Part shown: positions 52,709-61,515 of the stretch, piece after piece
How the letters are laid out: each line of letters begins with the position of its first letter
How positions within the stretch are numbered: the first letter of the stretch is position 1
DNA from: Flavobacterium agricola
Lineage (GTDB): Bacteria > Bacteroidota > Bacteroidia > Flavobacteriales > Flavobacteriaceae
DNA: 64,000 nt
Assembly: GCF_025919725.1 (NCBI RefSeq)
Contig: NZ_CP081495.1
Coordinates: 496,001 to 560,000, forward strand
Reading direction: 5' to 3'
Notes under the pieces: model-generated
Databases searched by the model: none
Seen by the model: the letters and a program-made list of their open reading frames with translations, nothing else
What the model was told of the DNA's origin: nothing
Position numbers and translations under genes: made by a program

Positions 52709-54325
52709 ATGCTTACAGTGTCAAATTTGTCAGTACAATTCGGTAAACGAATTTTATTTGATGAAGTAAACGCAACATTCACACAAGGAAACTGTTATGG
52801 TATTATTGGTGCAAATGGTGCAGGAAAATCTACTTTTTTAAAAATAATCGCAGGAGATATTGATCCAACTTCTGGACATGTTATTTTAGAGCCAGGAAAA
52901 CGTATGTCGGTTTTAAACCAAAACCACAATATGTTTGACGAACATACGGTTCTAGAAACTGTTTTAATGGGAAATAAAACATTATTTGCTATTAAAAAAG
53001 AAATGGACGATTTGTATGCCGATTATTCTGATGAAAATGCAGACCGAATTGGAGAATTACAAATTCAGTTTGATGAAATGAACGGTTGGAATGCAGATTC
53101 TGATGCCGCATCTTTATTATCAAACTTAGGTATCCCAGAAGATTCACATTACATGTTAATGGCCGATGTTGAAGGGAAAATGAAAGTTCGTGTATTATTA
53201 GCACAAGCGTTATTTGGTAATCCAGACGTTTTAATTATGGACGAACCTACCAACGATTTGGACTTTGAAACCATTGGTTGGTTAGAAAATTTTTTAGCAC
53301 ATTACGAAAATACGGTTTTAGTAGTATCTCACGACCGTCACTTTTTAGATGCGGTTTGTACACATATTTCTGATATTGATTTCGGAAAAATTAATCACTA
53401 TTCAGGAAACTATACTTTCTGGTATGAATCTTCTCAGTTAGCAGCAAAACAACGTGCACAGCAAAACAAAAAAGCAGAAGATAAAAAGGCTGAGTTGGAA
53501 GAATTTATTCGTCGTTTCTCTGCCAACGTAGCAAAATCTAAACAAGCAACTTCTCGTAAAAAAATGATCGAAAAGTTAAATGTTAACGATATTAAACCAT
53601 CTTCTAGAAGATATCCAGCTATTATTTTTGATCAAGAGCGTGAAGCGGGAGATCAAATTTTAAACGTGGTTGATTTAGCTGCATCGGTAGATGGTGAAGT
53701 GCTTTTTAAACATGTTGATTTAAACATGAACAAAGGTGATAAAATTGTTGTTTTCTCTAAAGATTCACGTGCTACAACTGCTTTTTATGAAATTTTAAAT
53801 GGTAAAATGCAAGCGGATGCTGGAACTTTTGATTGGGGAATTACAACTACGCAATCTTATTTACCAACAGATAACCATGCCTTTTTTACCGAAGATTTAA
53901 CTTTAGTAGATTGGTTACGCCAATGGGCAAAAACCGAAGAAGAACGTGACGAAGTTTATGTACGTGGCTTTTTAGGTAAAATGATTTTCTCGGGCGAAGA
54001 AGCACTTAAAAAAGGTTCTGTACTTTCAGGAGGTGAAAAAGTACGTTGTATGATTTCTAGAATGATGATGTTACGCGCTAACGTTTTAATGTTAGATGAG
54101 CCAACAAGCCATTTGGATCTAGAATCTATTACAGCATTCAACAACTCGTTAAAAAACTTTAAAGGTTCTGTGTTGTTAACCACGCACGACCACGAATTTG
54201 CTCAAACCGTTGGTAACCGTATTGTTGAATTAACTCCTAAAGGAGTAATTGACCGTTACATGACGTTTGATGATTATTTAGATGATCCAAAAATTAAAGA
54301 ATTACGTCAGCAAATGTATTCTTAA
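52709..54325 (+). CDS. ABC-F family ATPase (EttA/Uup/YbiT type)
   Basis: 538 residues with two ABC domains and no membrane segment: Walker A GANGAGKST; Walker B LIMDEPTNDLDFE and VLMLDEPTSHLDLE; second-site signature LSGGEKVR; linker rich in K/A/Q (about residues 240-295). The second domain's P-loop (VFSKDSRATT) is degenerate, and the first signature (EGKMKVR) is atypical, like YbiT-type proteins. Acts on ribosomes as a translation factor or resistance-type protein; exact class not set. Confidence 0.88.
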   Translation: MLTVSNLSVQFGKRILFDEVNATFTQGNCYGIIGANGAGKSTFLKIIAGDIDPTSGHVILEPGKRMSVLNQNHNMFDEHTVLETVLMGNKTLFAIKKEMDDLYADYSDENADRIGELQIQFDEMNGWNADSDAASLLSNLGIPEDSHYMLMADVEGKMKVRVLLAQALFGNPDVLIMDEPTNDLDFETIGWLENFLAHYENTVLVVSHDRHFLDAVCTHISDIDFGKINHYSGNYTFWYESSQLAAKQRAQQNKKAEDKKAELEEFIRRFSANVAKSKQATSRKKMIEKLNVNDIKPSSRRYPAIIFDQEREAGDQILNVVDLAASVDGEVLFKHVDLNMNKGDKIVVFSKDSRATTAFYEILNGKMQADAGTFDWGITTTQSYLPTDNHAFFTEDLTLVDWLRQWAKTEEERDEVYVRGFLGKMIFSGEEALKKGSVLSGGEKVRCMISRMMMLRANVLMLDEPTSHLDLESITAFNNSLKNFKGSVLLTTHDHEFAQTVGNRIVELTPKGVIDRYMTFDDYLDDPKIKELRQQMYS

Positions 54326-54335
54326 TTACATATTT

Positions 54336-54370
54336 AACCAGTTTCTGTTATACAGAAGCTGGTTTTTTTT
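54336..54370 (+). terminator. Intrinsic terminator
   Basis: AACCAGTTTCTGT-TAT-ACAGAAGCTGGTT followed by T6. Confidence 0.85.
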
Positions 54371-54457
54371 GTAAATTTCACAAGTATATTGTTGTTTAAT
54401 ATTTCTAAATTTTAAAAAATATAACGTAATTTTACGTTCCAAACAATACTTCTTACT

Positions 54458-55003
54458 ATGAATCAAAAAGTACTCCTTACTGCTAAAGAAGTTGATATCA
54501 TCTTACACCGTTTGGCTTGTCAGTTGGTGGAAAAACATCTAGATTTTTCATCAACCGTTTTAATTGGTATTCAACCCCGTGGTAAGTTTTTAGCACAGCG
54601 TATAAAATCAATTATAGAACAAGAATATAATATTTCTGATATTACGACAGGATATTTAGATATTACGTTTTTTAGAGACGATTTTCGTCGCAACGATAAA
54701 CCTTTAGAAGCCAATAAAACACAAATTGATTTTTTAGTAGAAAATAAAAAAGTCATTTTTATTGATGATGTTTTATATACCGGTCGTAGTATTCGTGCAG
54801 CTTTAACTGCAATACAATCTTTCGGACGCCCGTCTGCTATAGAACTTTTGGTTTTAATAGATCGTCGTTTTAGTCGTGATTTACCTATTCAGCCCGATTA
54901 CCGCGGTCGTCAGGTTGATGCCATAAACGATGAAAAAGTACTTGTACATTGGGCCGAAAACAACGGCGCTGACGAAGTATTACTAGTTAACAAAAACAAT
55001 TAA
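54458..55003 (+). CDS. pyrR: Bifunctional pyr operon regulator / uracil phosphoribosyltransferase
   Basis: 181 residues with LIGIQPRGKFLAQRI and the PRPP motif VIFIDDVLYTGRSIRAAL. PyrR binds pyr mRNA in response to UMP in the known members. It precedes pyrB by 25 bp, the expected operon. Confidence 0.93.
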   Translation: MNQKVLLTAKEVDIILHRLACQLVEKHLDFSSTVLIGIQPRGKFLAQRIKSIIEQEYNISDITTGYLDITFFRDDFRRNDKPLEANKTQIDFLVENKKVIFIDDVLYTGRSIRAALTAIQSFGRPSAIELLVLIDRRFSRDLPIQPDYRGRQVDAINDEKVLVHWAENNGADEVLLVNKNN

Positions 55004-55028
55004 GCAACAACAACACAACTGCATTATA

Positions 55029-55955
55029 ATGAAAGAGTTAAGTGTAAATCATTTACTTGGCATAAAATACATTAACAAAAGCGATATCGAACTGATTTTT
55101 GAAACTGCCGATCAGTTTAAAGAAGTTATTAATCGACCAATTAAAAAAGTACCTTCGTTACGCGATTTTACGATTGCTAATATTTTTTTCGAAAATTCAA
55201 CACGTACTAAGTTATCTTTTGAGTTGGCTCAAAAACGTTTATCTGCTGATGTAATGAGCTTTTCAGCTGCGCAATCCTCAGTTAAAAAAGGCGAAACGTT
55301 AATTGATACGGTAAATAATATTTTAGCAATGAAGGTTGATATGGTGGTTATGCGCCATAGCAATCCCGGAGCAGCCTATTTTTTATCCAAAAATGTAAAT
55401 GCAAGTATTGTAAATGCTGGCGATGGGGCACATGAGCATCCAACGCAAGCTTTGTTAGATAGTTTTACTATTCGCGAAAAGTTAGGCGAAGTTGCAGGGA
55501 AAAAGGTTGTTATTGTGGGCGATGTTTTACATTCTCGCGTAGCGCTTTCTAATATTTATTCTTTACAAATGCAAGGTGCAGAAGTTATGGTTTGTGGACC
55601 TAAGACACTAATTCCTCGTTATATTACAGAATTAGACGTAAAATACGAACCTAATTTACGTAAAGCTTTAGAATGGTGTGATGTTGCTAATATGTTGCGT
55701 GTTCAAAATGAACGTTTAGATGTAAATTATTTTCCGTCAACACGTGAATATGCACAACAATATGGTGTAGATAAGAATTTGTTAGATTCTTTAAATAAAG
55801 AAATTGTAATTATGCACCCAGGCCCAATAAATAGGGGGGTAGAAATAACTTCTGACGTAGCCGATTCTAAACAAGCCGTTATTTTAGATCAGGTAGAAAA
55901 TGGCGTTGCAGTTCGTATGGCAGTAATTTATTTACTTGCTTCAAAAATTAAATAA
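55029..55955 (+). CDS. pyrB: Aspartate carbamoyltransferase catalytic subunit
   Basis: 308 residues with carbamoyl-phosphate motif FFENSTRTKLSFELA, MRHSNPGAA, GDGAHEHPTQALLD and HPGPINRGVEI. First committed step of pyrimidine synthesis. No pyrI is adjacent. Confidence 0.95.
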   Translation: MKELSVNHLLGIKYINKSDIELIFETADQFKEVINRPIKKVPSLRDFTIANIFFENSTRTKLSFELAQKRLSADVMSFSAAQSSVKKGETLIDTVNNILAMKVDMVVMRHSNPGAAYFLSKNVNASIVNAGDGAHEHPTQALLDSFTIREKLGEVAGKKVVIVGDVLHSRVALSNIYSLQMQGAEVMVCGPKTLIPRYITELDVKYEPNLRKALEWCDVANMLRVQNERLDVNYFPSTREYAQQYGVDKNLLDSLNKEIVIMHPGPINRGVEITSDVADSKQAVILDQVENGVAVRMAVIYLLASKIK

Positions 55956-55962
55956 TAAAATC

Positions 55963-56385
55963 ATGATTAAAGGTTCAAGACCATTTTTTATAATAACATT
56001 TTTAATGTCTTTTGGTATGGCATTTTATATAGCCAACCGCGCTTTTCCTATTTTTACATCGGCAGATCCGTATGTAAAACAAGTAGAATTGCAACATAGT
56101 AAAGCTTTACCATTTACTGATGATAAGGGTTCTGTTTTAGAACAGCTTATCGGGATTGAACCAAATACCGTGCAATTGGTCTATAAATTACCGAGTTTAG
56201 AAGCGTATAAAGTTGATGTCGATTCTTTAACCCAAAGTTTAGAACAGCAGTACAACGTACCAAGCAAGAAAGTGCATGAATTTATTACCGATGCACCACA
56301 AAATTTAACTTTAGAATATATTTTTAAAGATAAAAACAACACAAAATTAGTTGGCTTTTCAAAACAATATGTACCAACTAAATAA
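55963..56385 (+). CDS. Membrane-anchored protein of unknown function (140 aa)
   Basis: A single N-terminal transmembrane helix (about 8-26, PFFIITFLMSFGMAFYIA) and a periplasmic or extracytoplasmic alpha/beta domain. ATG 55963 is chosen because the upstream TTG lies within pyrB. It is 7 bp behind pyrB. Not recognised; probably a conserved flavobacterial protein. Confidence 0.75.
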   Translation: MIKGSRPFFIITFLMSFGMAFYIANRAFPIFTSADPYVKQVELQHSKALPFTDDKGSVLEQLIGIEPNTVQLVYKLPSLEAYKVDVDSLTQSLEQQYNVPSKKVHEFITDAPQNLTLEYIFKDKNNTKLVGFSKQYVPTK

Positions 56386-56394
56386 TACAATAGT

Positions 56395-56402
56395 TATCTT
56401 TG
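56395..56402 (+). promoter_or_regulatory. Candidate -7 element
   Basis: TATCTTTG, 19 bp before the ATG at 56422. Confidence 0.5.
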
Positions 56403-56421
56403 CTTTTTCTTTTAATAAAAC

Positions 56422-56751
56422 ATGAAAGTACAACCTAACGAAAACGAATATATAATTAGTCCAGAAGCCGAATCTATTTCGCAGTTTTTACAGCAATTAG
56501 AAGCAGCTTATAGCGATTTTTTATCTAAAAATATAATTGTTGATTTAACAACAGCACAACCAACGTTGAAAGAAGTTGAATTGTTTCAGTCCATTCACGA
56601 TCAGCATATCGCCAATCACAAATCTTTTGTTATTGTGGTTGATGGATTTGATTTTAACGAAGCAACCGAAGGTTTAAACCTGGTGCCAACCTTGCAAGAA
56701 GCGTACGATGTTATTGAGATTGACGAAATACAACGAGATTTAGGGTTTTAA
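56422..56751 (+). CDS. STAS-like small protein upstream of rnz (109 aa)
   Basis: Alpha/beta pattern (IIVDLTTAQPTLKEVELFQSIH, FVIVVDGFDFNEATEGLNLVPTLQEAYDVIEIDEIQRDLGF) consistent with a STAS-like fold. It sits 29 bp before rnz. The stop codon is inside a terminator stem, so the read-through of rnz is probably partial. Function unknown. Confidence 0.7.
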   Translation: MKVQPNENEYIISPEAESISQFLQQLEAAYSDFLSKNIIVDLTTAQPTLKEVELFQSIHDQHIANHKSFVIVVDGFDFNEATEGLNLVPTLQEAYDVIEIDEIQRDLGF

Positions 56752-56768
56752 TTTAAAACCCTTTTTTT
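56743..56768 (+). terminator. Terminator containing the stop codon of the preceding gene
   Basis: GGGTTTTAATTTAAAACCC followed by T7; the stem begins within the coding sequence and includes the TAA. Confidence 0.7.
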
Positions 56769-56780
56769 ATTTTTAAAAAC

Positions 56781-57683
56781 ATGAAATTACATATTTTAGG
56801 TTGCACGGCTGCAACGCCCAGAACCTTAGCCAACCCAACTGCACAAGTTCTAGAAACCAAGCGCCATATGTTTTTAATAGATTGTGGCGAAGGAACACAG
56901 GTGCAATTACGCCGTCAAAAATTACGTTTTGCGCGCATCAATCATATTTTTATATCGCATCTTCACGGCGATCATTTTTTTGGCTTAATTGGCTTAATTT
57001 CAACTTTTATGCTTTTAGGGCGAACCGAAGATTTACATATTTTTGGTCCAAAAGGCATAAAAGAAATTATTTTATTGCAGTTAAAATTAGGTAATTCGTA
57101 CACGGCATATAAACTTTATTTTCACGAATTAGAAAGTAAAGAAACTGAAGTTTTGTTTGAAGATGATCGTATTAAAATTTCAACCATTCCTTTAGCTCAC
57201 CGTATTTATACTAACGGATTTTTATTTCAGGAAAAAGAAACGGAATACAAATTAAATATTCCGGTTTTAGAAGATTTAAAAATTCCGGTGGTTTATTATC
57301 CTAAATTAAAACAAGGCGGCGATATTGTGGTTGATGATTTAATTTACCGCAATGCCGATTTAACTTTTGGTCCTTTACCACAAAAATCGTACGCGTTTTG
57401 TTCTGATACCAAATATTACGAAGCTATTGTTCCGATAATAGCCAATTGTACTGCCTTATATCACGAGTCAACCTTTTTAGAAAAGGATGCGGCTTTAGCT
57501 GCTAAAACGGGCCATTCAACTGCGAAAGAAGCTGCCAAAATTGCTCAATTAGCTAATGCTAAGCAATTAATATTGGGTCATTTTTCTTCTCGTTACAACA
57601 ATACCGATTGGTTTAAGCAAGAAGCTATTACCATATTTCCGGCGGTTACCATTGCTTATGACGGGTTAACAATTGAATTTTAA
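56781..57683 (+). CDS. rnz: Ribonuclease Z
   Basis: 300 residues; metallo-beta-lactamase fold with ISHLHGDHFFGL (HxHxDH), LIDCGEGTQVQLRRQKL, SDTKY and a C-terminal ILGHFSSRY. tRNA 3' end-processing endonuclease (elaC family). Confidence 0.95.
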   Translation: MKLHILGCTAATPRTLANPTAQVLETKRHMFLIDCGEGTQVQLRRQKLRFARINHIFISHLHGDHFFGLIGLISTFMLLGRTEDLHIFGPKGIKEIILLQLKLGNSYTAYKLYFHELESKETEVLFEDDRIKISTIPLAHRIYTNGFLFQEKETEYKLNIPVLEDLKIPVVYYPKLKQGGDIVVDDLIYRNADLTFGPLPQKSYAFCSDTKYYEAIVPIIANCTALYHESTFLEKDAALAAKTGHSTAKEAAKIAQLANAKQLILGHFSSRYNNTDWFKQEAITIFPAVTIAYDGLTIEF

Positions 57684-57684
57684 T

Positions 57685-57726
57685 GAAAAAGATGCGCAAC
57701 TAATTAATTAGTTGCGCATCTTTTTT
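57685..57726. terminator. Intrinsic terminator after rnz
   Basis: Long stem AAAAAGATGCGCAACTAA with its reverse complement TTAGTTGCGCATCTTTTT and flanking T/A tracts. Confidence 0.88.
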
Positions 57727-57839
57727 AAAACTCAAAAATATTACTTTATTATTCAAAAAAACAAGTTGATTCAGTTCTTTCTTTTTGATACTCAAAAGTA
57801 CTATTTGTAAATGATTTAAATGCTAACAATTATCATGTA

Positions 57840-58565
57840 TTAGCTAACTTTCTTTTTTTCTACTATCAGTAAATTGAATCGATATTTTTTGCGCAATATT
57901 TTATCCAAATAATTTTCGGTAAACATTTGTTTTAATTCGTTTAAAAGTAATTCTTGTGTTGGTAAATCTTGATGCTGAAACTCAGGAAAGCTTCGTAAAA
58001 AAAACTCTAATTTTTCAACAGTATAAAACGATTCACGTTCAAAAAAATCTGAAAAGAGTGTGGTATATAATTCAGAATCAAGCTTAATTTCTGTAGGATT
58101 AAAAAACGATTGAATATCTTGATCTGTAAAGTTATAAAGTTTTTTAAAAAATAAATTTTCTAACTTTTGTAAATGCGTAGCTGATTTATCAACCACGGGC
58201 TGAACAAAGGTAATTGCCATTTTTGCTCCGGGTTTTAAAAGCTCAAAAACTTTAATTAAAACCGAATCATCTATTGGGTAAAATAAAGATTTGGTTAAAA
58301 AAATAAAATCAAAACTGTTTTTTTTAAATGCAGCTTCGTTTAAGGCTACCAAATTGAAGTTTATTTTTTTGGTTTGGCAAATATTAGGAATGGTAGTTTC
58401 TAATTCTACAGAATGTACGTGATAACCTTGCAGCAAAAAAGGCAAGGTTGCTAAACTGTTTGAAGTGCCAATTTCTAATATTTTAGCATCTTTTTTAAGT
58501 GCAGCAACTTGAAACAAAGTTTCAAAAAGTTCAATAGGATATATTGGGCTTTTTTTGTGATACAT
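57840..58565 (-). CDS. Class I SAM-dependent methyltransferase
   Basis: 241 residues. Motif I ILEIGTSNSLATLPFL (about 36-51), a following acidic residue in VHSVELE, and FDFIFLTKSLFYP as motif IV-like. The C-terminal half is specific. Substrate unknown; the motifs support SAM binding but nothing finer. Confidence 0.75.
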   Translation of the reverse strand: MYHKKSPIYPIELFETLFQVAALKKDAKILEIGTSNSLATLPFLLQGYHVHSVELETTIPNICQTKKINFNLVALNEAAFKKNSFDFIFLTKSLFYPIDDSVLIKVFELLKPGAKMAITFVQPVVDKSATHLQKLENLFFKKLYNFTDQDIQSFFNPTEIKLDSELYTTLFSDFFERESFYTVEKLEFFLRSFPEFQHQDLPTQELLLNELKQMFTENYLDKILRKKYRFNLLIVEKKKVS

Positions 58566-58593
58566 AACCCTAAATTAACAGGTGAAAAGTGTT

Positions 58594-59019
58594 TTATTTT
58601 AATAAATTAATTAAATAGCTAAACATTTGCTTGTCAATCGGTAACGATAATTTACAAGGTTCAGATATTTCAATCCAATTTACGTTATTTATATTAGATT
58701 CTTGAATTTTTAACGTTTCTAAATTTTTAAGTGTTACTTTAAAATATAATATCACAATTTGCTTGTTGTTATTTACAAACGATTCAAAATATTCTTCTTG
58801 AATATAAAACGGTTCTGCTGTTTCAATTTCAAGATTCAATTCTTCTAATAGCTCTCTTTTTAAACAGGCCAACGGTCCTTCTCCAAATTCTAAACCACCA
58901 CCAGGCAGTTTGGTAATCCATTGGTTGTTAAACATTTCGTTAACCGTTAGTAATTTATTTTCATGCACGCAAACGGCATATACGCGAACATTAAATCCGT
59001 CAAGTTGAGTTGTATTCAT
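58594..59019 (-). CDS. NUDIX hydrolase (141 aa)
   Basis: NUDIX box at GGGLEFGEGPLACLKRELLEELN (GX5EX7REUXEEXGU type). A short single-domain member upstream of the methyltransferase (28 bp), so possibly one operon. Substrate unknown. Confidence 0.85.
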   Translation of the reverse strand: MNTTQLDGFNVRVYAVCVHENKLLTVNEMFNNQWITKLPGGGLEFGEGPLACLKRELLEELNLEIETAEPFYIQEEYFESFVNNNKQIVILYFKVTLKNLETLKIQESNINNVNWIEISEPCKLSLPIDKQMFSYLINLLK

Positions 59020-59035
59020 GTAATGTGAATAAAAA

Positions 59036-59061
59036 CAAGGTTTTAATGAATTAAAACCTTG
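59036..59061 (-). terminator. Terminator downstream of hutI
   Basis: Perfect 12-bp stem CAAGGTTTTAAT / ATTAAAACCTTG with a two-base spacer; TTTTTATT follows on the minus strand. Confidence 0.75.
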
Positions 59062-59162
59062 CGAATTTTTTACAATCGAAAATCGATTATTAATCTAACA
59101 TAAATTTAACTATACTATATAGTACAAACTTATTTTTTACTTTATTATTGTTGCTAAACGTG

Positions 59163-60408
59163 TTAAAATTGAATTTTTCCATTTAATAAAACCTTATCTA
59201 TTAGATTATCGCTAAAACGATACGGTATTTCGTAGTAATTAATTATCTTTTTTGTAATAATTATATTAGCTCTTTTTCCTTTTGTAATACTTCCTACCTG
59301 ATCTGAAACATCCATTGCAAAAGCTGCATTAATGGTTGCTGCATTAATTGCTTCGTTTGGCGTTAATTTCAATTTTATACATGCTGTTGCAACTACAAAA
59401 TTCATATTGCCAGATGGGGTTGTTCCTGGGTTATAATCGGATGCAATAGCTAAAGGTAAATTAGCGTTTAATAATTTGCGCGGGCGTATATGGGATTGAT
59501 ATAAAATACGAACAAGTAGGTAAGGCAACCGGCATGGTTTGGCTGTTTTGCAATGCTGCTATATCTTGATCAGTAACAATTTCTAAATGATCGACAGATT
59601 TCACCTTGTTTTTTACACACATTTCAATACCATTAATTGCGGTGAATTGATTTACGTGAATTTTTGCTTGTAAATTAAACGTTGCGGCTGCTTGAATTAT
59701 TCTTTCTGTATCTTCAACAGAAAAATATCCAGTTTCTAAAAAGGCATCAACAAAATCGGCTAATTTTTCGGCCGCAATAGCCGGAATCATTTCGTTGCAA
59801 ATTAAATCTATATAAGCTTCGTGGTTGTTTTTGTAATTTTCGGGGTAGGCGTGCGCTCCTAAAAAAGTTGCTTTTATAGGAATATCTGGGTAATTACTTG
59901 CTAAGCGTTTAATAACGCGTAACATTTTTAATTCAGCCTCGGTTGTTAAACCATAGCCCGATTTAATTTCTATTGCTCCGGTTCCCATTTTAATTACTTC
60001 TTGTAAGCGTTGTTCAGATTGGGTGTATAAATCTGCTTCGCTGGTTTCTCGTAGTTTTTTAGCTGAGTTTAAAATACCACCGCCTCGGTTAAAAATTTCT
60101 TCATAACTTAATCCGTTAATGCGATCAACAAATTCTTGCACTCGGTTGCCGGCATATACCAAATGCGTATGACTATCTACCCAAGTTGGTAAAACAACTT
60201 GATCGGTACAATCTAAAACTTGTTGGGCTTTTAAATGCATTTCTGGCATATTTTGCATCAATCCAAAATCTGTAATTAATCCGTTTTCTATATATAAATA
60301 AGCATTTTCTAACACGGGCAAATGGTTCATTTCGGCTCCTTTTAATACGGTTACGTTTTGTTCGCGTACTTGAACTAATTGCTTAATATTTGTTAATAAA
60401 GTTTGCAT
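59163..60408 (-). pseudogene. hutI: Imidazolonepropionase HutI, frameshifted
   Basis: Metal-dependent amidohydrolase: DSHTHLVYAG, NRGGGILNSAKKLRE, GAIEIKSGYGLT, FLGAHAYPEN, KIHVNQF and, in the other frame, NLPLAIASDYNPGTTPSGNMNFV. It opens the imidazolone ring in histidine degradation. The frame breaks at about 59477-59482: expected PARKLLNAN, found PAQIIKR-stop. Adding one CG to the minus-strand run GCGC (expected GCGCGC) rejoins both halves. No other hut genes are near. Confidence 0.9.
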
Positions 60409-60533
60409 GATATTTTTACTTAAAAGTTTAAAGACAGATACGACATTTTTCTTGTCTTTTTATACGAGCTAAGATAAAAAAAATTAAAGAAGTTTACTAT
60501 TTAGCTTGGCTTAAAGCAACGCTTGGGCATAAA

Positions 60534-60555
60534 AAAACGAGCAATTGCTCGTTTT
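60534..60555. terminator. Bidirectional terminator
   Basis: AAAACGAGCAATTGCTCGTTTT, a perfect palindrome 4 bp past the DUF2007 stop. Confidence 0.75.
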
Positions 60556-60558
60556 ATA

Positions 60559-60771
60559 TTATAGGTTTAAAGATGAAATGATCTCTTTTGCTTTTTCTGC
60601 ATCGTTAGCTAAAACAAAAATATTGGTTGCTTTGCCTAATGTTCCAAATCCGCTTACAATACCCGAATTAATATCGTCGCGTTCTATAAATTCAATTTTA
60701 TTATTTTCTAAAGCATTTTTTACAGCTAAAGCACTTACTTCACTACCTGAATAAACTTGTACGTGGTCCAT
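60559..60771 (-). CDS. DUF2007-type putative signal-transducing protein (70 aa)
   Basis: Short ferredoxin-like fold: VQVYSGSEVSALAVKNALENNKIEFIERDD and NIFVLANDAEKAKEIISSL. DUF2007 members resemble PII-type small proteins; role unknown. Confidence 0.8.
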   Translation of the reverse strand: MDHVQVYSGSEVSALAVKNALENNKIEFIERDDINSGIVSGFGTLGKATNIFVLANDAEKAKEIISSLNL

Positions 60772-60863
60772 ATGTTATTTGTTAAGGTTAAATTTTAATG
60801 GGTAATATCGGTATTTAATTTAATACCTGGATAAAAGTAAGCAAAAATAATTTTGTTTTTACA

Positions 60864-60894
60864 TTGTTTAAAAGGTTATTACAATGTATATTTG
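60864..60894 (+). promoter_or_regulatory. Good Bacteroidota promoter for the small membrane protein
   Basis: TTG at 60864-60866 and TATATTTG at 60887-60894 are 20 bp apart, the best match to the -33/-7 consensus in the window; the ATG follows 29 bp later. Confidence 0.65.
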
Positions 60895-60923
60895 CTAGGA
60901 ATTCATAAAATTTCCGGAAAACT

Positions 60924-61082
60924 ATGTTTCAATTTCATCAATTTTTAGGATTCTTAGCATTTTTAACTATTTTAACCATGGGTTTTTGGTTAATGATGTT
61001 CTTAATTAACTTTGCTATTTACTGGGCAATCGGTGGAGCAACAGATTTAATTAAAGAAAGAAATGCTCAGAACGAGGAATAA
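60924..61082 (+). CDS. Small membrane protein (52 aa)
   Basis: ATG 60924 opens a 52-residue protein with one or two predicted hydrophobic helices (FLGFLAFLTILTMGFWLMMF; LINFAIYWAIGG) and a charged tail (TDLIKERNAQNEE). It is supported by a consensus promoter upstream and a strong terminator 16 bp downstream. Family not recognised; reminiscent of small conserved inner-membrane proteins. Confidence 0.7.
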   Translation: MFQFHQFLGFLAFLTILTMGFWLMMFLINFAIYWAIGGATDLIKERNAQNEE

Positions 61083-61097
61083 GTAAAAACTTATTAC

Positions 61098-61131
61098 AAA
61101 AAAGGCACTTAACTTAGTTAAGTGCCTTTTT
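61098..61131. terminator. Bidirectional terminator
   Basis: AAAAAGGCACTTAAC-TTA-GTTAAGTGCCTTTTT between the small membrane protein gene and the convergent ybaB gene. Confidence 0.87.
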
Positions 61132-61133
61132 GT

Positions 61134-61457
61134 TTATTTAAACATATCCATTCCAGGTATATTTGGCATGCCGTCTTTAGCAGCTGCGGCAACTTCGGTA
61201 TCATTAATTTGGCTTGCTCTTTCTATTGCTTTATTTAAAACCAAAATTAAATAATCTTCCAATTGCTCTTTATCTTCTAACAAAGCTTCATCAATTTTAA
61301 TAGCTTTTATGGTTCTGTTTGCTGTAAGCGTAACTTCTAATAAGTTATCAGAACTTTTTTCATCAATTAAAACGTGGTTTAAACGTTGCTTTGTTTCTTC
61401 TACTTTTTTTTGGGCTTCCTGAATTTTACCCATCATACCTATTAAATCTCCAAACAT
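61134..61457 (-). CDS. YbaB/EbfC family nucleoid-associated protein
   Basis: 107 residues: MFGDLIGMMGKIQEAQKKVEETKQRL, VTLTANRTIKAIKIDEALL, KAIERASQIND and the ending GMPNIPGMDMF (usual YbaB C-terminus is proline/glycine/methionine-rich). Binds DNA as a dimer. Divergent from the peptidase. Confidence 0.9.
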   Translation of the reverse strand: MFGDLIGMMGKIQEAQKKVEETKQRLNHVLIDEKSSDNLLEVTLTANRTIKAIKIDEALLEDKEQLEDYLILVLNKAIERASQINDTEVAAAAKDGMPNIPGMDMFK

Positions 61458-61515
61458 ATTATATCGTTTTAAAACAAATTTATTACTTTATCGTTAAATT
61501 AAAAAATACTAAGTT

